Assembly: GCA_002897115.2 (NCBI GenBank)
Contig: BCIH01000006.1
Coordinates: 891,156 to 955,155, forward strand
Origin: Prototheca cutis
Lineage: Eukaryota > Chlorophyta > Trebouxiophyceae > Chlorellales > Chlorellaceae
DNA: 64,000 nt
Reading direction: 5' to 3'
Shown: positions 50,257 through 61,582 of the stretch, one piece after another
How the letters are laid out: each line of letters starts with the position of its first letter
How positions within the stretch are numbered: the first letter of the stretch is position 1
Notes under the pieces: generated by a model
What the model was told of the DNA's origin: nothing
Database searches by the model: none
What the model saw: the letters and a program-made list of their open reading frames with translations, nothing else
Made by a program: the position numbers and the translations under genes

Positions 50257-53200
50257 TGATGTCATGCGATTAGGTCATTGGCTGTATGATTTTGCTGGAC
50301 AGTTGATCCCTCTGGCAACGCTAGCCACCCGAAAATGCCTGGCCAGCCCCCCCACCCCACCCCATGAACAACACTCCTAGACATACAAATAACCCCCCCC
50401 AAACAAGCAAACAAAAAGGCAGTTCACCCTCACCGGTCGGCACGGGCGCGGCGACCGAGCGTGAAAGGGCCTCCAGCTCGCCAAACTTTCCAGCCGCTGC
50501 CAGCTCGTGGGCTGCATACCGCAACACGCCCGAAGCCCAGGCCGGAACCTGGTCCAGCGGCGCGCCGTCCAGCGCCGATTTGACCAGGGGCCCCAGCCAT
50601 TCGTCCCAGGCGGTAGCAGGAGGGGAAGCTGCTCGTGGCCCTCGAGCGATGTCGACGCCAGTCTTGCTTGCAGGCAGAGCGTGCGCCATGCCGCTGGCGA
50701 CCAGCCCGGCCAGCACCTCGCCCGCAGCGGCAGTTGCTGGCCGGTCCTCGACTTGCTGTCCAGAGAGGGTGGCCTCCAGTGGCGCCCGCGCGCCCGCCAG
50801 CACCACAGCGGGGGACGTCAACGCCAGCGCCTAGACGTGTCGTCATGAACGGTCACCGTCATTTTTTGCAAACGTGAGAAATGTATTCATTTATGCATGG
50901 ATCTTGCGTCAGCTGATGGGACATCAACCTGCCTCAAACTGGGCGTTTGCCTGTTTTCTCGTGATATGGGCACCACCTCCTCTGGGCCCATTCACCCGGC
51001 CGCCTCCCCACCCCACAACCCAAAAAAATAACAAGAAGAAATAAAAACGAGTCCCTCCCTCCGATACCTGGATCAGCGCAGCGTGCTCGGCCTTGAAGGT
51101 CCCTTCGCGCTGCGCGGCAAACACCTCGCGTCCACGGGGCCAGACCGAGAATCTGAGCACGCCCGTCACCGCCAGGCGCGCCAGCACCTCGTCCGAGGAC
51201 CCCAGGATCTGGCCGCCGCCGTCGCCGTCGGCCGCGGCTGCCAGGTGCGCATGCGACCCCACCAGCCGCGCAAACAGCAAGGCCACAAACTCGACACCCC
51301 CCGAGTTGACTACGTTCGCGACGGCCGCTTCAGCGCGCTCCGATGCCTCTCTGTCGGTGGCCCGCTGTCCTTCAGGCACAGAGTCTGCCGGCGGCCAGGC
51401 CGCCACGCCCCGGCCCTCCCGTGACACGGTGGGGCCGCGCCAGATCGGCCACAGCAGCTTGAGCACGCCTGCCAGCGCCACTTGGCGCAGCAGCAGCAAG
51501 TCGCTCACCAGCATCCCTGTGTGGAGGTCGTTCGGGGGAAAGGGGGTGGCTCGGCTGCTTCGTGTGCCTGCAAAGGATGTCACCATGATGCCAGAACAAG
51601 CAAACGCGACTCCTACAAACCTGTGAGGACAGCGGCCGCATCGGCTGTTTCCTCGGGCGGCAGGGACCCCAGGACTAGGCAGAGGAACGTGGCGCACAGC
51701 AGCCGGTATCGCCACGGCAGCTGCGCGGCTGGCGTCGGAGCAGCGGCTGAGGCCGGCGGTGTCAAGGTCCCCGTCCCCCCAGCCCCGCCTGCGCTGGATC
51801 GTAACGGCGCCAGCAAATCGGCGGCCATGGCCCCAGCGGTGGCCAGGCCCTCCGCGGTGCTGCCGACGGGCGTGACGTAACGAAAGACCAGTGCAACAGC
51901 GGCACCCAGCAATTCCTGCTGCGCCCCGGGCCCAGCGTGAACGGCCGAGGCCTGGAGGGCGGCGACGAGCGCGTGCAGCACGCTCCAGTCGCCCGCGGCC
52001 AGCCGCCAAAAGGCCCGGCCACCGGCCAGCAGCCGCGGAAGGCCCACCGCCAGAGCCTCACCGGCCTCGTCCTCGAGCGCGGGGGCCGCCGCTGCACGCT
52101 CCGCGGCGGCGGCCGCCGCGGCACGCAGCGCGGGCAGGCACGCATGCACCGCTCCTGCCCATGCATTGCAGTCTGCTCGCAGCGCCGGCGCCGCGGAGGC
52201 CTCGCCGGCCGTGGCCGCCAGCAGGGGCGCAGCTGCCCCCGGGGCGAGGCAAGGGTACGCCTTGATCACGCGTTCCAGATTGAACACTGCCAGCAGGCGC
52301 GACGGCTGCAGGGAGTTGTGGTTGGGTGATTGAGGGGGATAACGTCTTTGGTCGAGGGGGTTGTGAAACTGTCGAGTGCAGCCTACCGTCTCTCCCAATG
52401 ACCGGAAGGCTTCACCGCCTGTCTCTCTTTGCTCCATCCTTCAGAAGGCCCACGCCAACCCGCCTCCGTAAAAGCAACTCTCCTCGGCAAAATACCACAC
52501 ACATTCCAAAGAGTCCACTGTCACCACTCACCGCGTAGCCGTAGATCGCGTAGTGGACGAGGAGCGTGGTGTACTCAAAGTACGCCCCCGGCACGCGGTC
52601 CGGGGTCACAGCCGGCGCGCCCGCGCGCGCGTCCGCGCGGTACGCGGCCTGCGATGCTCGCCAGCGTGCGGTGAGGTGCGCCTTTTCGGCCACCAGCCAC
52701 CGCGGCCGGCGCCGGCACCAGCGTGTGCTCGAATTCCACGACCCCACGGCCACCCACGCGCGACCGGCGGCGCTGCGCTCCGCCACCCACTTTTCGTCCG
52801 CCGCCCAGCTGGACGCGTGGTCCAGCGAGTCGGCATACTCATTTGACCCTGGAGCAAGAAACGCGTCGGCGACGTTGAGCAGCAGGGCCAGCGTGTCGGC
52901 GTCCGCATGCGCCGCGGCGCGCAGCGCGCGCAGCGCGACGGCTGTCCCAAACGCCCGCTCCTCGGCCGTGCCCACGCGGGCGCCCAGCTCCCCGACCAGC
53001 GCCGCGGGAAGGTGCTGTGGTTCTCGTGGTGGTGTCACTGTCGACGACCCCGGACCACTGCCCGCGGAAACTGCTGCTGCAGCAGCCGACGACCAAGAAG
53101 AAGACTTTCCATCATCTCCCAAAACAGCTCCATCATTGCCTGCGCCAGCAGCTCCCGTACCATCGTCGCCAACGTCAAACCACGCGGCCGTGTCCGGCCC

Positions 53201-56200
53201 GCCGTCGGCGAGCGGAGGCAGGCACAGCGACGCGCCGCCCAGGCAGCCCAGGATGCGCCATAGCAGGGACCGCAGCTCGTCCTTGGCCGCTGCTGCCGTC
53301 ATGGCATTCGGCAAGGGCCCCTTGTTGAGCGCCGCTGCTGCATCAGTGGTGCTCGCCTTTGAAGTTTCTCCGCCATCAGCATCATCTCCATCGTCACCGT
53401 CCATGGATGACGCAGCGACGTTCTCGCTGCCAGCGCTGCCCCGCTCTGCCGCCAACAGACGGCCCATGGGCTCTTCGAGACCCACAAAGGCCAGCGCTTC
53501 GGCTGCAGCGCTCTCTCCCTGCGCGTCGGCGGCGGCACAGGCAACGGCAAACGTGCCCGATCGCAGCATGGTGTCCAGCTGGGCGAGCGGCTGGGCCAGG
53601 TGTCGGTCCATGACCCGGCGTGCAAAGGCCACCTCCTGCGCACTTGCCGCATGCCAGCGGGGCCGCGGGGGAGCGCCGGGTCCACCCCGTGGCTCCACAA
53701 ACGCCTCCAGCTCGGGCTTGCCGCCTGGGAGTAGAACGCGGCCGTCGGCTGCGGGCGGGGCAAATCCATCGAGCGGGTACCAGTGCAGCAGCCCCGCCAG
53801 TACGCTGCTCAGCAGGCCTTGCAGCCCCTCGGCAATGGGCCCAACGGTCACGGCCGCCAGCGCATCCAGAGCTCGCTCAAGTGCCGCCTGGTGCGTCAGC
53901 AGCGCGTCGCCCATGTACGTCACCAGGCTGGCCGCCAGGCTGACGCGCCAGGTCAGCACCGTTTCCTGTGCCCGCGACAACTGCTGCCCTGCACGTTGGA
54001 ATGTGCTCGCGCGGGATCCGGTGCCGGTTCTTGCGCCGGTACCAGTACTGGGACCACCGGTGGCATGGGAAACGACGGCCTCGGCATCTTCCGCCAAAGC
54101 CCGAAGCATGGGCGCGAGGATGAGTTCGCCCGCAGCCGCGGGATCGGCCCAGACTGCCGCGCTGCACAGGACCGCGGCCTCCGCGGTTACGGAGGGCAGC
54201 ATGTTTTCCCTCAGAAACCGGGCGACGCGAGCGATGGCCCTGCGCCGGGGTGCTGGGGGCAGCCTCGAGAACAGCAGCTCCATCAGCGGCCTAAACATGG
54301 ACGAGCCGTCGAGCAAAAACGTCTCCTCCAGGTCTGCCATCCCCCCGGCCTCGGGCGCATGCTCCTCCCGCCGCTCCGGCGCGTCAAGGTTGGTGATGGT
54401 CGAAAACACCCTAGACAGCAGCTCTTCCAACCACACCTCCGTGTCCAGAGGGAAACCCGCCATTGGCGTCTCCTGCAATGACGATAGTGTGAGTGTGAGT
54501 GTGAGTGAGTGTGTGTGTGTGGGTGGGTGGGGGTGGGGGGGGTATGTGTTTATTGATTTATGTATTTCCTTTGTGGGTGGGGGTTTTGCGGAGCAACCGA
54601 TGGGGGAGGTGAGGCCTGGGTCTCAACCTACTTCAATCCGCCTGCNGCCGTGGCTTCGTCGCCTGGGTCAAACAGGCAGACAGGCACGCGCACGACCACA
54701 CCCACCAACACTCACTGGCAGCTCTGGGAGTGAAGAGAGGATGACGGCGTAGAGCCGGAACACGGCCAGGCTCTTNGGCGGATCGTTGGCGTCGATGCCC
54801 GGCAGGGTCAACATCATGGCCTCGGCCAGCGCCACGCCTGCCGCCGTCCGCGCTGCAGGAGGCAACGCAGTCAGCCCTCGCTCAAACCGCGCCCGAGCAT
54901 GCAGCACCTCGGCCGGCTCAACGGCGGTGTCCGTTGCGGCGTCACCCTTGGATTCTGCCACGCCGACACACGCCGACCCCTGATCGCTGCCATTGGCAGT
55001 GCCGCCGTTGGCCGGCCCGCTCCCACCAACACTGCCCCCGACATCTACAAGCCCAGCGACGAGCATGGTGCGGGCACAGAGGGCGAGGCTCTGGACGGCA
55101 CCAGCCAGGACACCGCTGCTGGTCACTGTCTCCAGCGCGGCGAGAAAGTGGGCGTGCACTGCCGGCAGCGCCGCCGCCGGGGCGAGCTCGCCCAGCAGCG
55201 CCAGGACACGTGAGGCCCCGCGCCGCAACTCCTTGTCCTTGCTGAACTGCGCGCGGTCCGCCAGGCGCAGCAGCAGGCCCACCAGCCGGCCGATGGTTCG
55301 CGGTCCCAGGGCGCGGCGCCGGGAGCGAGCGGAGCTCCAATCCTCGACAGCGGCGTCTTCGTCGTCAGAGCACGATTCGTCGCCACTCGAGTCGGCGCCG
55401 GCGCTGCCGTCGGCATCGTCGTCCTCTTCCTCCTCCTCGACGTCGTCCTCATCAGCAACGGCATCCATCACATCCACAACGATGTCATCCTCCGCATCCG
55501 ACTCGCCACCTGGAATACACCATGTGCACGGTTGTTGTCGTTCTTGTACCCACAAGGAGTCTCTCATCCCGTCCCCCTTTCCTGCCCACCCCCCCACCCA
55601 AACAACACCCACCGGGGTCAAGCTCGGCTTCGGTGTCGGCGCCCACGTCCTCTGACTTGGCCAGCAACAACGCCGGCTTGCCGCGGGCGGTGGCTCTGGC
55701 GCCCTGCCGCACGGCTCCAACCCCACCAGCTTGCATGCGCTCGAGCGCGCGGCGGGCACGGTTGGCCTCGGCGACGACCCGGGCGCCCAGCGCGGCGGCC
55801 AAGCTCTTGAACAGATGACTCAGCCCTGCATTCCAGCGGCCTCCGTTGGACGGGTGGTAATACTGCTCCAGCAGCCCCACCAGCGACTCCAGTGCTATGA
55901 TGGCAGGGTCGGAAGCAGGTTCGTCGTCTTCTTCATCGCCGGTGCTTGCCTCAACAACATCGACGACGGATGAAAACCCCGCAGCAGCAGGGGCCACCAC
56001 CCCTCTGCAAGCCCGGTGGCCGATCAGGTGTATGGCGGCGTGGGCAGCGCACTCGCTGCGCGAGGCGAGCTCGTTGGCAAACAGGACCGCGCAGTGCTTT
56101 GGGCAGTCAAAGGCAAAGGGCGGATCGGCGGTGGAGGTGCCCACTGGCACGCGAAACGCCCAGAGGAAGTGGGTGTACAGCTCCGGGAGCAGGTCGTGCC

Positions 56201-57311
56201 AGGGCACCACCCCCCTCGTGTCGTGCGCGGCGACGCGGGCAAACAGCGCTCCCCACAGCGCGTCCCAGTACGAGCAGTGCGCGAGGCCGCGCCAGAGCGC
56301 GAGCCACTCGCGCACCCAGCCTCCCCAGTCGCCGCCGCGCCCCCGCCGCAGCTCGCTCGTCGGGAGCAGCGTGACCAGCCAGCCCAGCGCCTCAAACCCT
56401 TCCACCCGCTGGTAGTCCCGCAGCGCCGGCGCAAACGTCTCCCACACCTCGGCCGCCGCCCCAGGGGGGGAGAAGCGGCGCAGGCGCCGGACCAGCCGAG
56501 CCAGCGCCGTGCGCCGCGCCTCGGACAGCGCGCTGCCTTCGGTCTCGCGAGCACCCTCACGCAGGACGGCTGCACGCAGCGCCGTGTGCCAGGGGCGCCA
56601 GGGCACCACCAGGCCCCCCAGCGCCGCACGGTGCGTGCGCAGCAGTTGCGCAAGCTGCAGCGCCCACCGCGTCTGCACGGTCAGGTGGGACCAGCCGCGC
56701 AGCACCATGTCCAACAGCGTGTCCACCAACCGCCGCAGCACCGCCCGGGGGAGTTCTGCCCTCGCATGGTACAGCCTGTGTAGGAGTGTGTTTTTTGGGG
56801 GGGGGGTGTTTTTGGTGGGTGCGGCCCCCAACCCCGTCCCAGCCGAGGGCACCCAATCCAGCAGTGAGCCGTGCTCTTCATTGTCGGGGCAGCACAATGA
56901 CACCTTCACGCCTGCGACACCCTTTTGCAAATGCACAACACACGCCGTCCAAAAATGCTGCACACGTCTTGCAGGGGGCCACGAACGGCAGCGTCCGTTG
57001 CAGCGCCTCGGCGGGCGTCATGACCTGCAGGTCTGCCTCCCACTGCGACCGCAGGGCCTCCACCAGCGCCCTGTACCGCAGTGGCTCCTCTGTTCATGGA
57101 TGGGTGGAAGGAAGTCGTGGGGTTGGGGATGTGCTACAAATCGGCATGCATGCGCCCATGAGCCCACTGCGCCATCCCAGGACGCCAGTCCTAGCAGAGG
57201 CCCTGCATCACCTGTGGCCACCCTCTCCGCCAGGTGCGCTGGCAACCACTCATTGTACACGCTCTTAGCCGGCATGGCTTCAATATTCCTGAAAGACCCC
57301 GGTAGGACCAA
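47616..57311 (-). CDS. PSME4: Proteasome activator PA200/BLM10
   Basis: This giant HEAT-repeat solenoid caps the 20S proteasome. The N-terminus MPAKSVYNEWLPAHLAERVA (ATG 57275; upstream in-frame ATG 57311) resembles the plant MHLYNAWLPPPVAEE. Large exons follow: about 56770-55500 (VQTRWALQLAQLLRTHRAAL, HDTRGVVPWHDLLPELYTHF, DCPKHCAVLFANELASRSEC), 55500-54720, 54478-52530, 52320-51610, 51520-51070, 50830-50440, 50195-50090, 49825-49090 and 48920-48150. The C-terminal part reads ARRHAAVQGLRAFVLSCPYD and VPSWLPGVLMALVRLAGEPP, then TVTKTLAEFRRTHE and LTPEQWESVREVAHPASYFV with TGA 47618-47616. This is the PSME4 ending, except that the last residues are YFV rather than the usual YYA. Acidic and Ala/Ser-rich insertions (for example near 55380-55500 and 53030-53420) make it longer than the approximately 1,800-residue norm. 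Confidence 0.93.
48066..48105 (-). repeat. GT/G-rich tract after a PA200 donor
   Basis: The plus strand shows a C-run followed by (CA)n. On the PA200 sense strand this reads (GT)n then a G-run, starting about 35 bases after the donor of the exon ending LAGEPPPI. Confidence 0.9.
49860..49893 (-). repeat. C-run and CA tract upstream of a PA200 acceptor
   Basis: GT and G-run on the plus strand; on the sense strand a C-run then (CA)n lies about 30 bases before the acceptor of the exon beginning GAGGATCTG. Confidence 0.9.
50205..50252 (-). repeat. (CA)n on the sense strand of PA200, abutting a 3' splice site
   Basis: About 24 units (GT on the plus strand). On the sense strand the tract runs into AAAG and then the exon GTTCGTCCTCGGGC. 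Confidence 0.95.
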
Positions 57312-57714
57312 TTGGTCCCCTGTTCCACCGGGGATCCAAGCACGCGGCGATTAACGATGTGATCGCCAATCCCCCCCCGAGTGTGAGGAGGCAGGGGTGC
57401 GAAGGATCATCACCCAGGCATCATACAGAACATGAAAAGTTGAAATGAGATTGAAAAGCAATGAGGAGGTGGGCGCAGACGATTGTAAGCTGCCCAGGCC
57501 CATAGTGTTCCAGACGGGCCGATTTTTGTGGCGAGAAGGGCTCCTTCCACACAGCGCCAGCGCATCCGAAGAAGCTTTCGCATTCCCGTCCACAAGGGGC
57601 ACGAGGGCATCGATGTGCTCCTGCAATTAAGCTATCCTGGAGCCCCAATGATATAGTGTGTTCGACCCGGTACCTTTCAGGGAAAACCAGCGTGCTCCCT
57701 AGGCTGGACGACCA
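57312..57714. other. Divergent spacer between PA200 and TAF9
   Basis: About 400 bases hold both promoters; no gene was recognised. Confidence 0.5.
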
Positions 57715-58608
57715 ATGAGCCAGATGGAGGACCTGCCTCCCGACGGCAAGAACGTCATCGCGCTCCTGCGAAGCATGGTGGAACTTTGTGTCCGGGTTGT
57801 TTTCTGTGGGAAATGGCACAGCGTGAATGTTCCGCGTGTGCAGTGCGTTCGCCATGAGGCTTTGGGTTAGAAAGACCATACAGCAGCGCGCTGCTTCCCT
57901 CCCATGACCCCAGGGGGTGACCGCTTTCGAGCCTCGCGTCATTCATCAGCTCCTGGACTTCCAGTACCGATACACAGCAGAATGCCTACAGGATGCAGAG
58001 GTGAGTCTGCTCCATGTGCTCAGTGCTCGTCATGCGGGAGGAATCCCTTGGGGTTGGGGGGCCCGCTGGCACTTGCTGTAGTGTGGTGCATTGGCCCATC
58101 GGCACGTCATGCATGCCGACCTTGTGTGCCGGACCCACACGGNAGGCCATTGCCGCGCGGGCGCTGGGACCCCGGCCAGAGGTCGCTATGTCACATGTGC
58201 TGCTGGCCACCGAGATGAGGGCGGCCCACAACTTTACAAACCCACCATCGCAGCAGGTAGCAGGAATTTGGTAGTTGTGTTTGGGTGCTCAAGTGAAGAG
58301 CCGTCATAGTGTTTGAGGGNTGTGACGTCGGAATCACGGGTCTTTTCCCCCGTCATGTGGAGTAGCAGACTGACCTTGAACCGCACCCGACNCCCTGTTC
58401 TCTACAACAATTGAAGGTTCTGCTACAAGCCGCAGCCGAAATAAATGCACAGCCTTTCCCAGAGATCAAGCCTCATCACGGCCTGCGACTGCCACCCGAG
58501 GGCGATTGCCTCCTGGCACCGAACTATCAGTTTGATCCTCGGACTCCAGCGATATCAGAGGGACCAGCAGGGACCCAGGTCAAGGCAGAAGCCCAAACAC
58601 AGCAATGA
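57715..58608 (+). CDS. TAF9: TFIID/SAGA subunit TAF9
   Basis: TAF9 is a histone-fold subunit of TFIID and SAGA that pairs with TAF6. Four exons in phase 0 are clear: 57715-57777, 57914-58000, 58146-58256 and 58417-58608. The protein is about 150 residues. DLPPDGKNVIALLRSM-GVTAFEPR and VIHQLLDFQYRYTAECLQDA form the histone fold (human: VVNQLLEFTYRYVTCILEDA). LLATEMRAAHNFTNPPSQQ completes it. The conserved tail FPEIKPHHGLRLPPEGDCL then APNYQFDP matches human LPLIKPYSGPRLPPDRYCL-type endings. The third exon, where helix 3 lies, carries one undetermined base at its acceptor. Confidence 0.92.
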
Positions 58609-58728
58609 CTATATTTTGGCACCTCACAATTTCATCAATAAGCATACTAGAAACTTTGACACGTGTAACATGCTTCAACTGTTTCTGAGCGCACAAGTGG
58701 CCTTGATTGATTTCCAAGGTATCATGGT

Positions 58729-58744
58729 GGTGTTGATTAACACC
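58729..58744 (-). promoter_or_regulatory. Histone 3' palindrome after H2A
   Basis: The sense strand reads GGTGTTAATCAACACC: 6-bp stem with a 4-base loop, followed by ACCA, 48 bases beyond the H2A stop. It is identical to the H2B element. Confidence 0.9.
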
Positions 58745-58791
58745 AGATTGTTTTCTTGGTTGAAGACTGGAGTGCACTGTTGGGAAACAGT

Positions 58792-59166
58792 TTACTCGGC
58801 GCTCTTGGTCTTCTTGGGCAGCAGCACGGACTGGATGTTGGGCAGCACACCACCCTCGGCGATGGTCACGCCGGCGAGCAGCTTGGACAGCTCCTCATCG
58901 TTGCGGACCGCCAGCTGGATGTGGCGGGGCACGATGCGGGTCTTCTTGTTGTCGCGGGCGGCGTTGCCGGCCAGCTCCAGCACCTCAGCGGCCAGGTACT
59001 CCAGCACGGCGGCCAGGTAGACGGGGGCGCCCGCACCCACGCGCTCGGCGTAGCGGCCGTTCTTCAGGTAGCGGGCGATACGGCCCACGGGGAACTGGAG
59101 CCCCGCCTTGGCGGACTTGCTCACGGCCTTGCTGCCGGAGGTCTTTCCCTTGCCGCGACCAGACAT
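58792..59166 (-). CDS. H2A: Histone H2A
   Basis: Intronless core histone of 124 residues. It begins [20 protein letters not shown], with [20 protein letters not shown], the acidic-patch segment [20 protein letters not shown] and tail PKKTKSAE. It lacks the SQE/D-hydrophobic H2A.X terminus, so it is a replication-type canonical H2A. The ATG at 59166 follows a TATATA at 59253-59258. Confidence 0.97.
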   Translation of the reverse strand: MSGRGKGKTSGSKAVSKSAKAGLQFPVGRIARYLKNGRYAERVGAGAPVYLAAVLEYLAAEVLELAGNAARDNKKTRIVPRHIQLAVRNDEELSKLLAGVTIAEGGVLPNIQSVLLPKKTKSAE

Positions 59167-59449
59167 GGTGATGGGATGTGTTTTCGGGGTTTCGAGCGAA
59201 CTCGGAGGAGGCAGGAGAGTTTTTGATGGGCCAGTGGCGGTCGGGGCGAGCCTATATACCCGCAGNGGGCTGACGAAAACACGTCCGCGCGGACCGATCC
59301 GGGGGGCCATGGTGTGGGAAACACACGGATTTGTTTTTCGCGGCGTGGCCTATATAACCTTCTCACCGCTGCCACGACCGAACCATCCAAAACTCACGCC
59401 TCCTCTGGACTCTATACTCTCGCGAGTAAACCNCNCTCAACTCTTCGCA
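59167..59449. promoter_or_regulatory. Bidirectional H2A/H2B promoter
   Basis: A 283-base spacer has TATATA at 59253-59258 (for H2A) and 59351-59356 (for H2B), 87 and 94 bases from the two ATGs. Three undetermined bases lie inside. Confidence 0.8.
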
Positions 59450-59818
59450 ATGGCCCCCGTCGCAAGCAAGAAGCCGGTGTCGGCCAAGAAGCCCGCCGAC
59501 AAGAAGCCCGCCGGCGACAAGAAGAAGGCCACCAAGAAGTCTGTGGAGTCNTACAAGCTCTACATCTTCAAGGTGCTGAAGCAGGTGCACCCGGACACCG
59601 GCATCTCCTCCAAGGCGATCACCATCCTGAACTCGTTCATCGTCGACATGTTCGACAAGATCGCCAGCCAGGCCGCCCAGCTGTCCCGCGTGAACAAGAA
59701 GCCCACCCTGACCAGCCGCGAGATCCAGACCGCCGTGCGCCTGGTCCTGCCTGGCGAGCTGGCCAAGCACGCCGTGTCCGAGGGCACCAAGGCCGTGACC
59801 AAGTTCACCTCCGCCTGA
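59450..59818 (+). CDS. H2B: Histone H2B
   Basis: Intronless, 122 residues: a basic tail [20 protein letters not shown], then [40 protein letters not shown] and the C-terminus [14 protein letters not shown] with the ubiquitinated-lysine context AVTKFTSA. The serine codon before YKLYIF has an undetermined third base. Confidence 0.97.
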   Translation: MAPVASKKPVSAKKPADKKPAGDKKKATKKSVEXYKLYIFKVLKQVHPDTGISSKAITILNSFIVDMFDKIASQAAQLSRVNKKPTLTSREIQTAVRLVLPGELAKHAVSEGTKAVTKFTSA

Positions 59819-59878
59819 GCGTGACGGACGGACTACCTGAGTTGGGCTTCTGACACCCCTCCCTCCAAAAAACTTACT

Positions 59879-59894
59879 GGTGTTAATCAACACC
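59879..59894 (+). promoter_or_regulatory. Histone 3' palindrome after H2B
   Basis: GGTGTTAATCAACACC followed by ACCATTTC, 60 bases after the stop; same element as after H2A. Confidence 0.9.
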
Positions 59895-60323
59895 ACCATT
59901 TCATTTGGAAACAATTACCGGTAGCACTGTGATGAAAGGTTGAACAGTCTTTTGGCCCTTTTTCTGTTGTGATTAACAGAGAGAGAAGTTGGACTTGGAC
60001 AGTCGATGGCCTATGTGACTGTGATCACCATGTACTTGATGAAACGTTGCATGGGCTGGCTCCAAAGGCATGCTTTCATTCTTGAGTGTACTGTCATACC
60101 CCAAAGGAAGGAGGTGTGATTGGACCCAGTGCCAGTTGGTGCCAAAACACCCTGGGGCTTCCAGTAGGGAGCCGACTGTACAGACAGACACTCGGGCATG
60201 AGGCAGTACATTTTTGCAGCCAGGGTTCTGTCTAGCAGGTCATTCATGTCAACCCTGTCAGGGTGAAGCACCAAGCAGTGAGGTCATTAGGCTGACACTA
60301 CTCGAGTGCCCATCTGGCAACTG
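59895..60323. other. Spacer between H2B and the assembly gap
   Basis: About 430 bases before the gap. A minus-strand frame (60274-60011) has no recognised family, and no histone H3 is present. Confidence 0.5.
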
Positions 60324-60423
60324 NNNNNNNNNNNNNNNNNNNNNNNNNNNNNNNNNNNNNNNNNNNNNNNNNNNNNNNNNNNNNNNNNNNNNNNNNNNNN
60401 NNNNNNNNNNNNNNNNNNNNNNN
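60324..60423. other. Assembly gap of 100 N
   Basis: Exactly 100 undetermined bases, so probably a scaffold gap of unknown true size. It removes most of the H4 promoter and could hide other sequence. Confidence 0.99.
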
Positions 60424-60798
<375 letters not shown>

Positions 60799-60844
60799 GC
60801 AAGTCCCGAGAGTCTTCTCCTTCTCAAGAAAACCAAAACCTATT

Positions 60845-60860
60845 GGTGTTAATAAACACC
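60845..60860 (+). promoter_or_regulatory. Histone 3' palindrome after H4
   Basis: GGTGTTAATAAACACC followed by ACCATTG, 46 bases after the stop; one loop-side base differs from the H2A/H2B copies. Confidence 0.9.
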
Positions 60861-61145
60861 ACCATTGTATCTTGGAAATGATTTCTCCTATGGGCGGACA
60901 CACTACTGGAAGTGCAGGAACTTGTCATTGCACCAAACACCAGAGTCTTACCATGCAGGGCAAGAATAATGCAACCAGCTCAGCCAGCAACAGCGTCACA
61001 TCACCCCTGGGGTTGCTGGGCATCCCTGATGGCTGAAAATTTGCACACTCTGCAAGGCAATAGGAAGGTGGACCACCTCCAGGGCTGCTTTCCCTTGCCG
61101 GGGAAGGGAAGGAGCCCCCGGGATTCCGACCCCCAGTTGGAAAGG
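60861..61145. other. Intergenic spacer downstream of H4
   Basis: No gene was recognised. Confidence 0.5.
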
Positions 61146-61430
61146 CTATAANCCCCCAGGATGGATGGATGGATGTCCATCAGCGCTGGAAGCGCTCTGG
61201 CCGGTCTCCCACAGGTGTTCCACGATGTGCCTCATGTTCATACATGCCATCAAGTCTCGGTTCCAGAGACGATGCTCGCCTTTCGGGGGTTGGCACTCCT
61301 TGTTGGTGCAGCGCAGCAGCCCGTGGCACACCACCTCGGGCGTCTGCTCCCTGCGATAGAGGCGTGGGTTGGGCACGACCTGTCCTGCTGCCAAGAAGGA
61401 ACCCAGCCCATCCTCTGAGCGACGTGGCCA
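61146..61430 (-). pseudogene. Second Fanzor/TnpB-like relic (zinc ribbon and RuvC-III end)
   Basis: The minus-strand frame reads PNPRLYRREQTPEVVCHGLL then RCTNKECQPPKGEHRLWNRD and LMACMNMRHIVEHL. This has the layout of the Fanzor/TnpB C-terminus: CX4C (Cys from about 61310) of the zinc ribbon, then WNRD-xxAxxNMxHI (RuvC-III; Asp codon about 61256). No first CXXC or upstream RuvC-II segment is readable in the same frame and the copy is short, so it is probably decayed. It differs in sequence from the copy at 15.4 kb, so the two are not a recent duplication. Confidence 0.55.
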
Positions 61431-61582
61431 TGGAATGCGGTCAAACAGGCATCTTGTTTGAAAAACATGCCCCTGCTGTGCAGGTGGGAGCCGACGAATC
61501 TCGAGAAGGTTTCATCATTTTTGCCCTGCAATCTATACTGTGTAGTAACATATCGGCCAAGTGCCAGAACACACTGCATCAA

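Noticed and set aside
52566..54752. 728-codon plus-strand open frame
   Set aside because: It is the antisense shadow of PA200 exons; its Ser/Ala-rich translation has no domain, while the minus strand reads as the PA200 solenoid.
59973..60274. Minus-strand frame near the gap as a possible transposon piece
   Set aside because: Short, with no recognisable motif or repeat boundaries.
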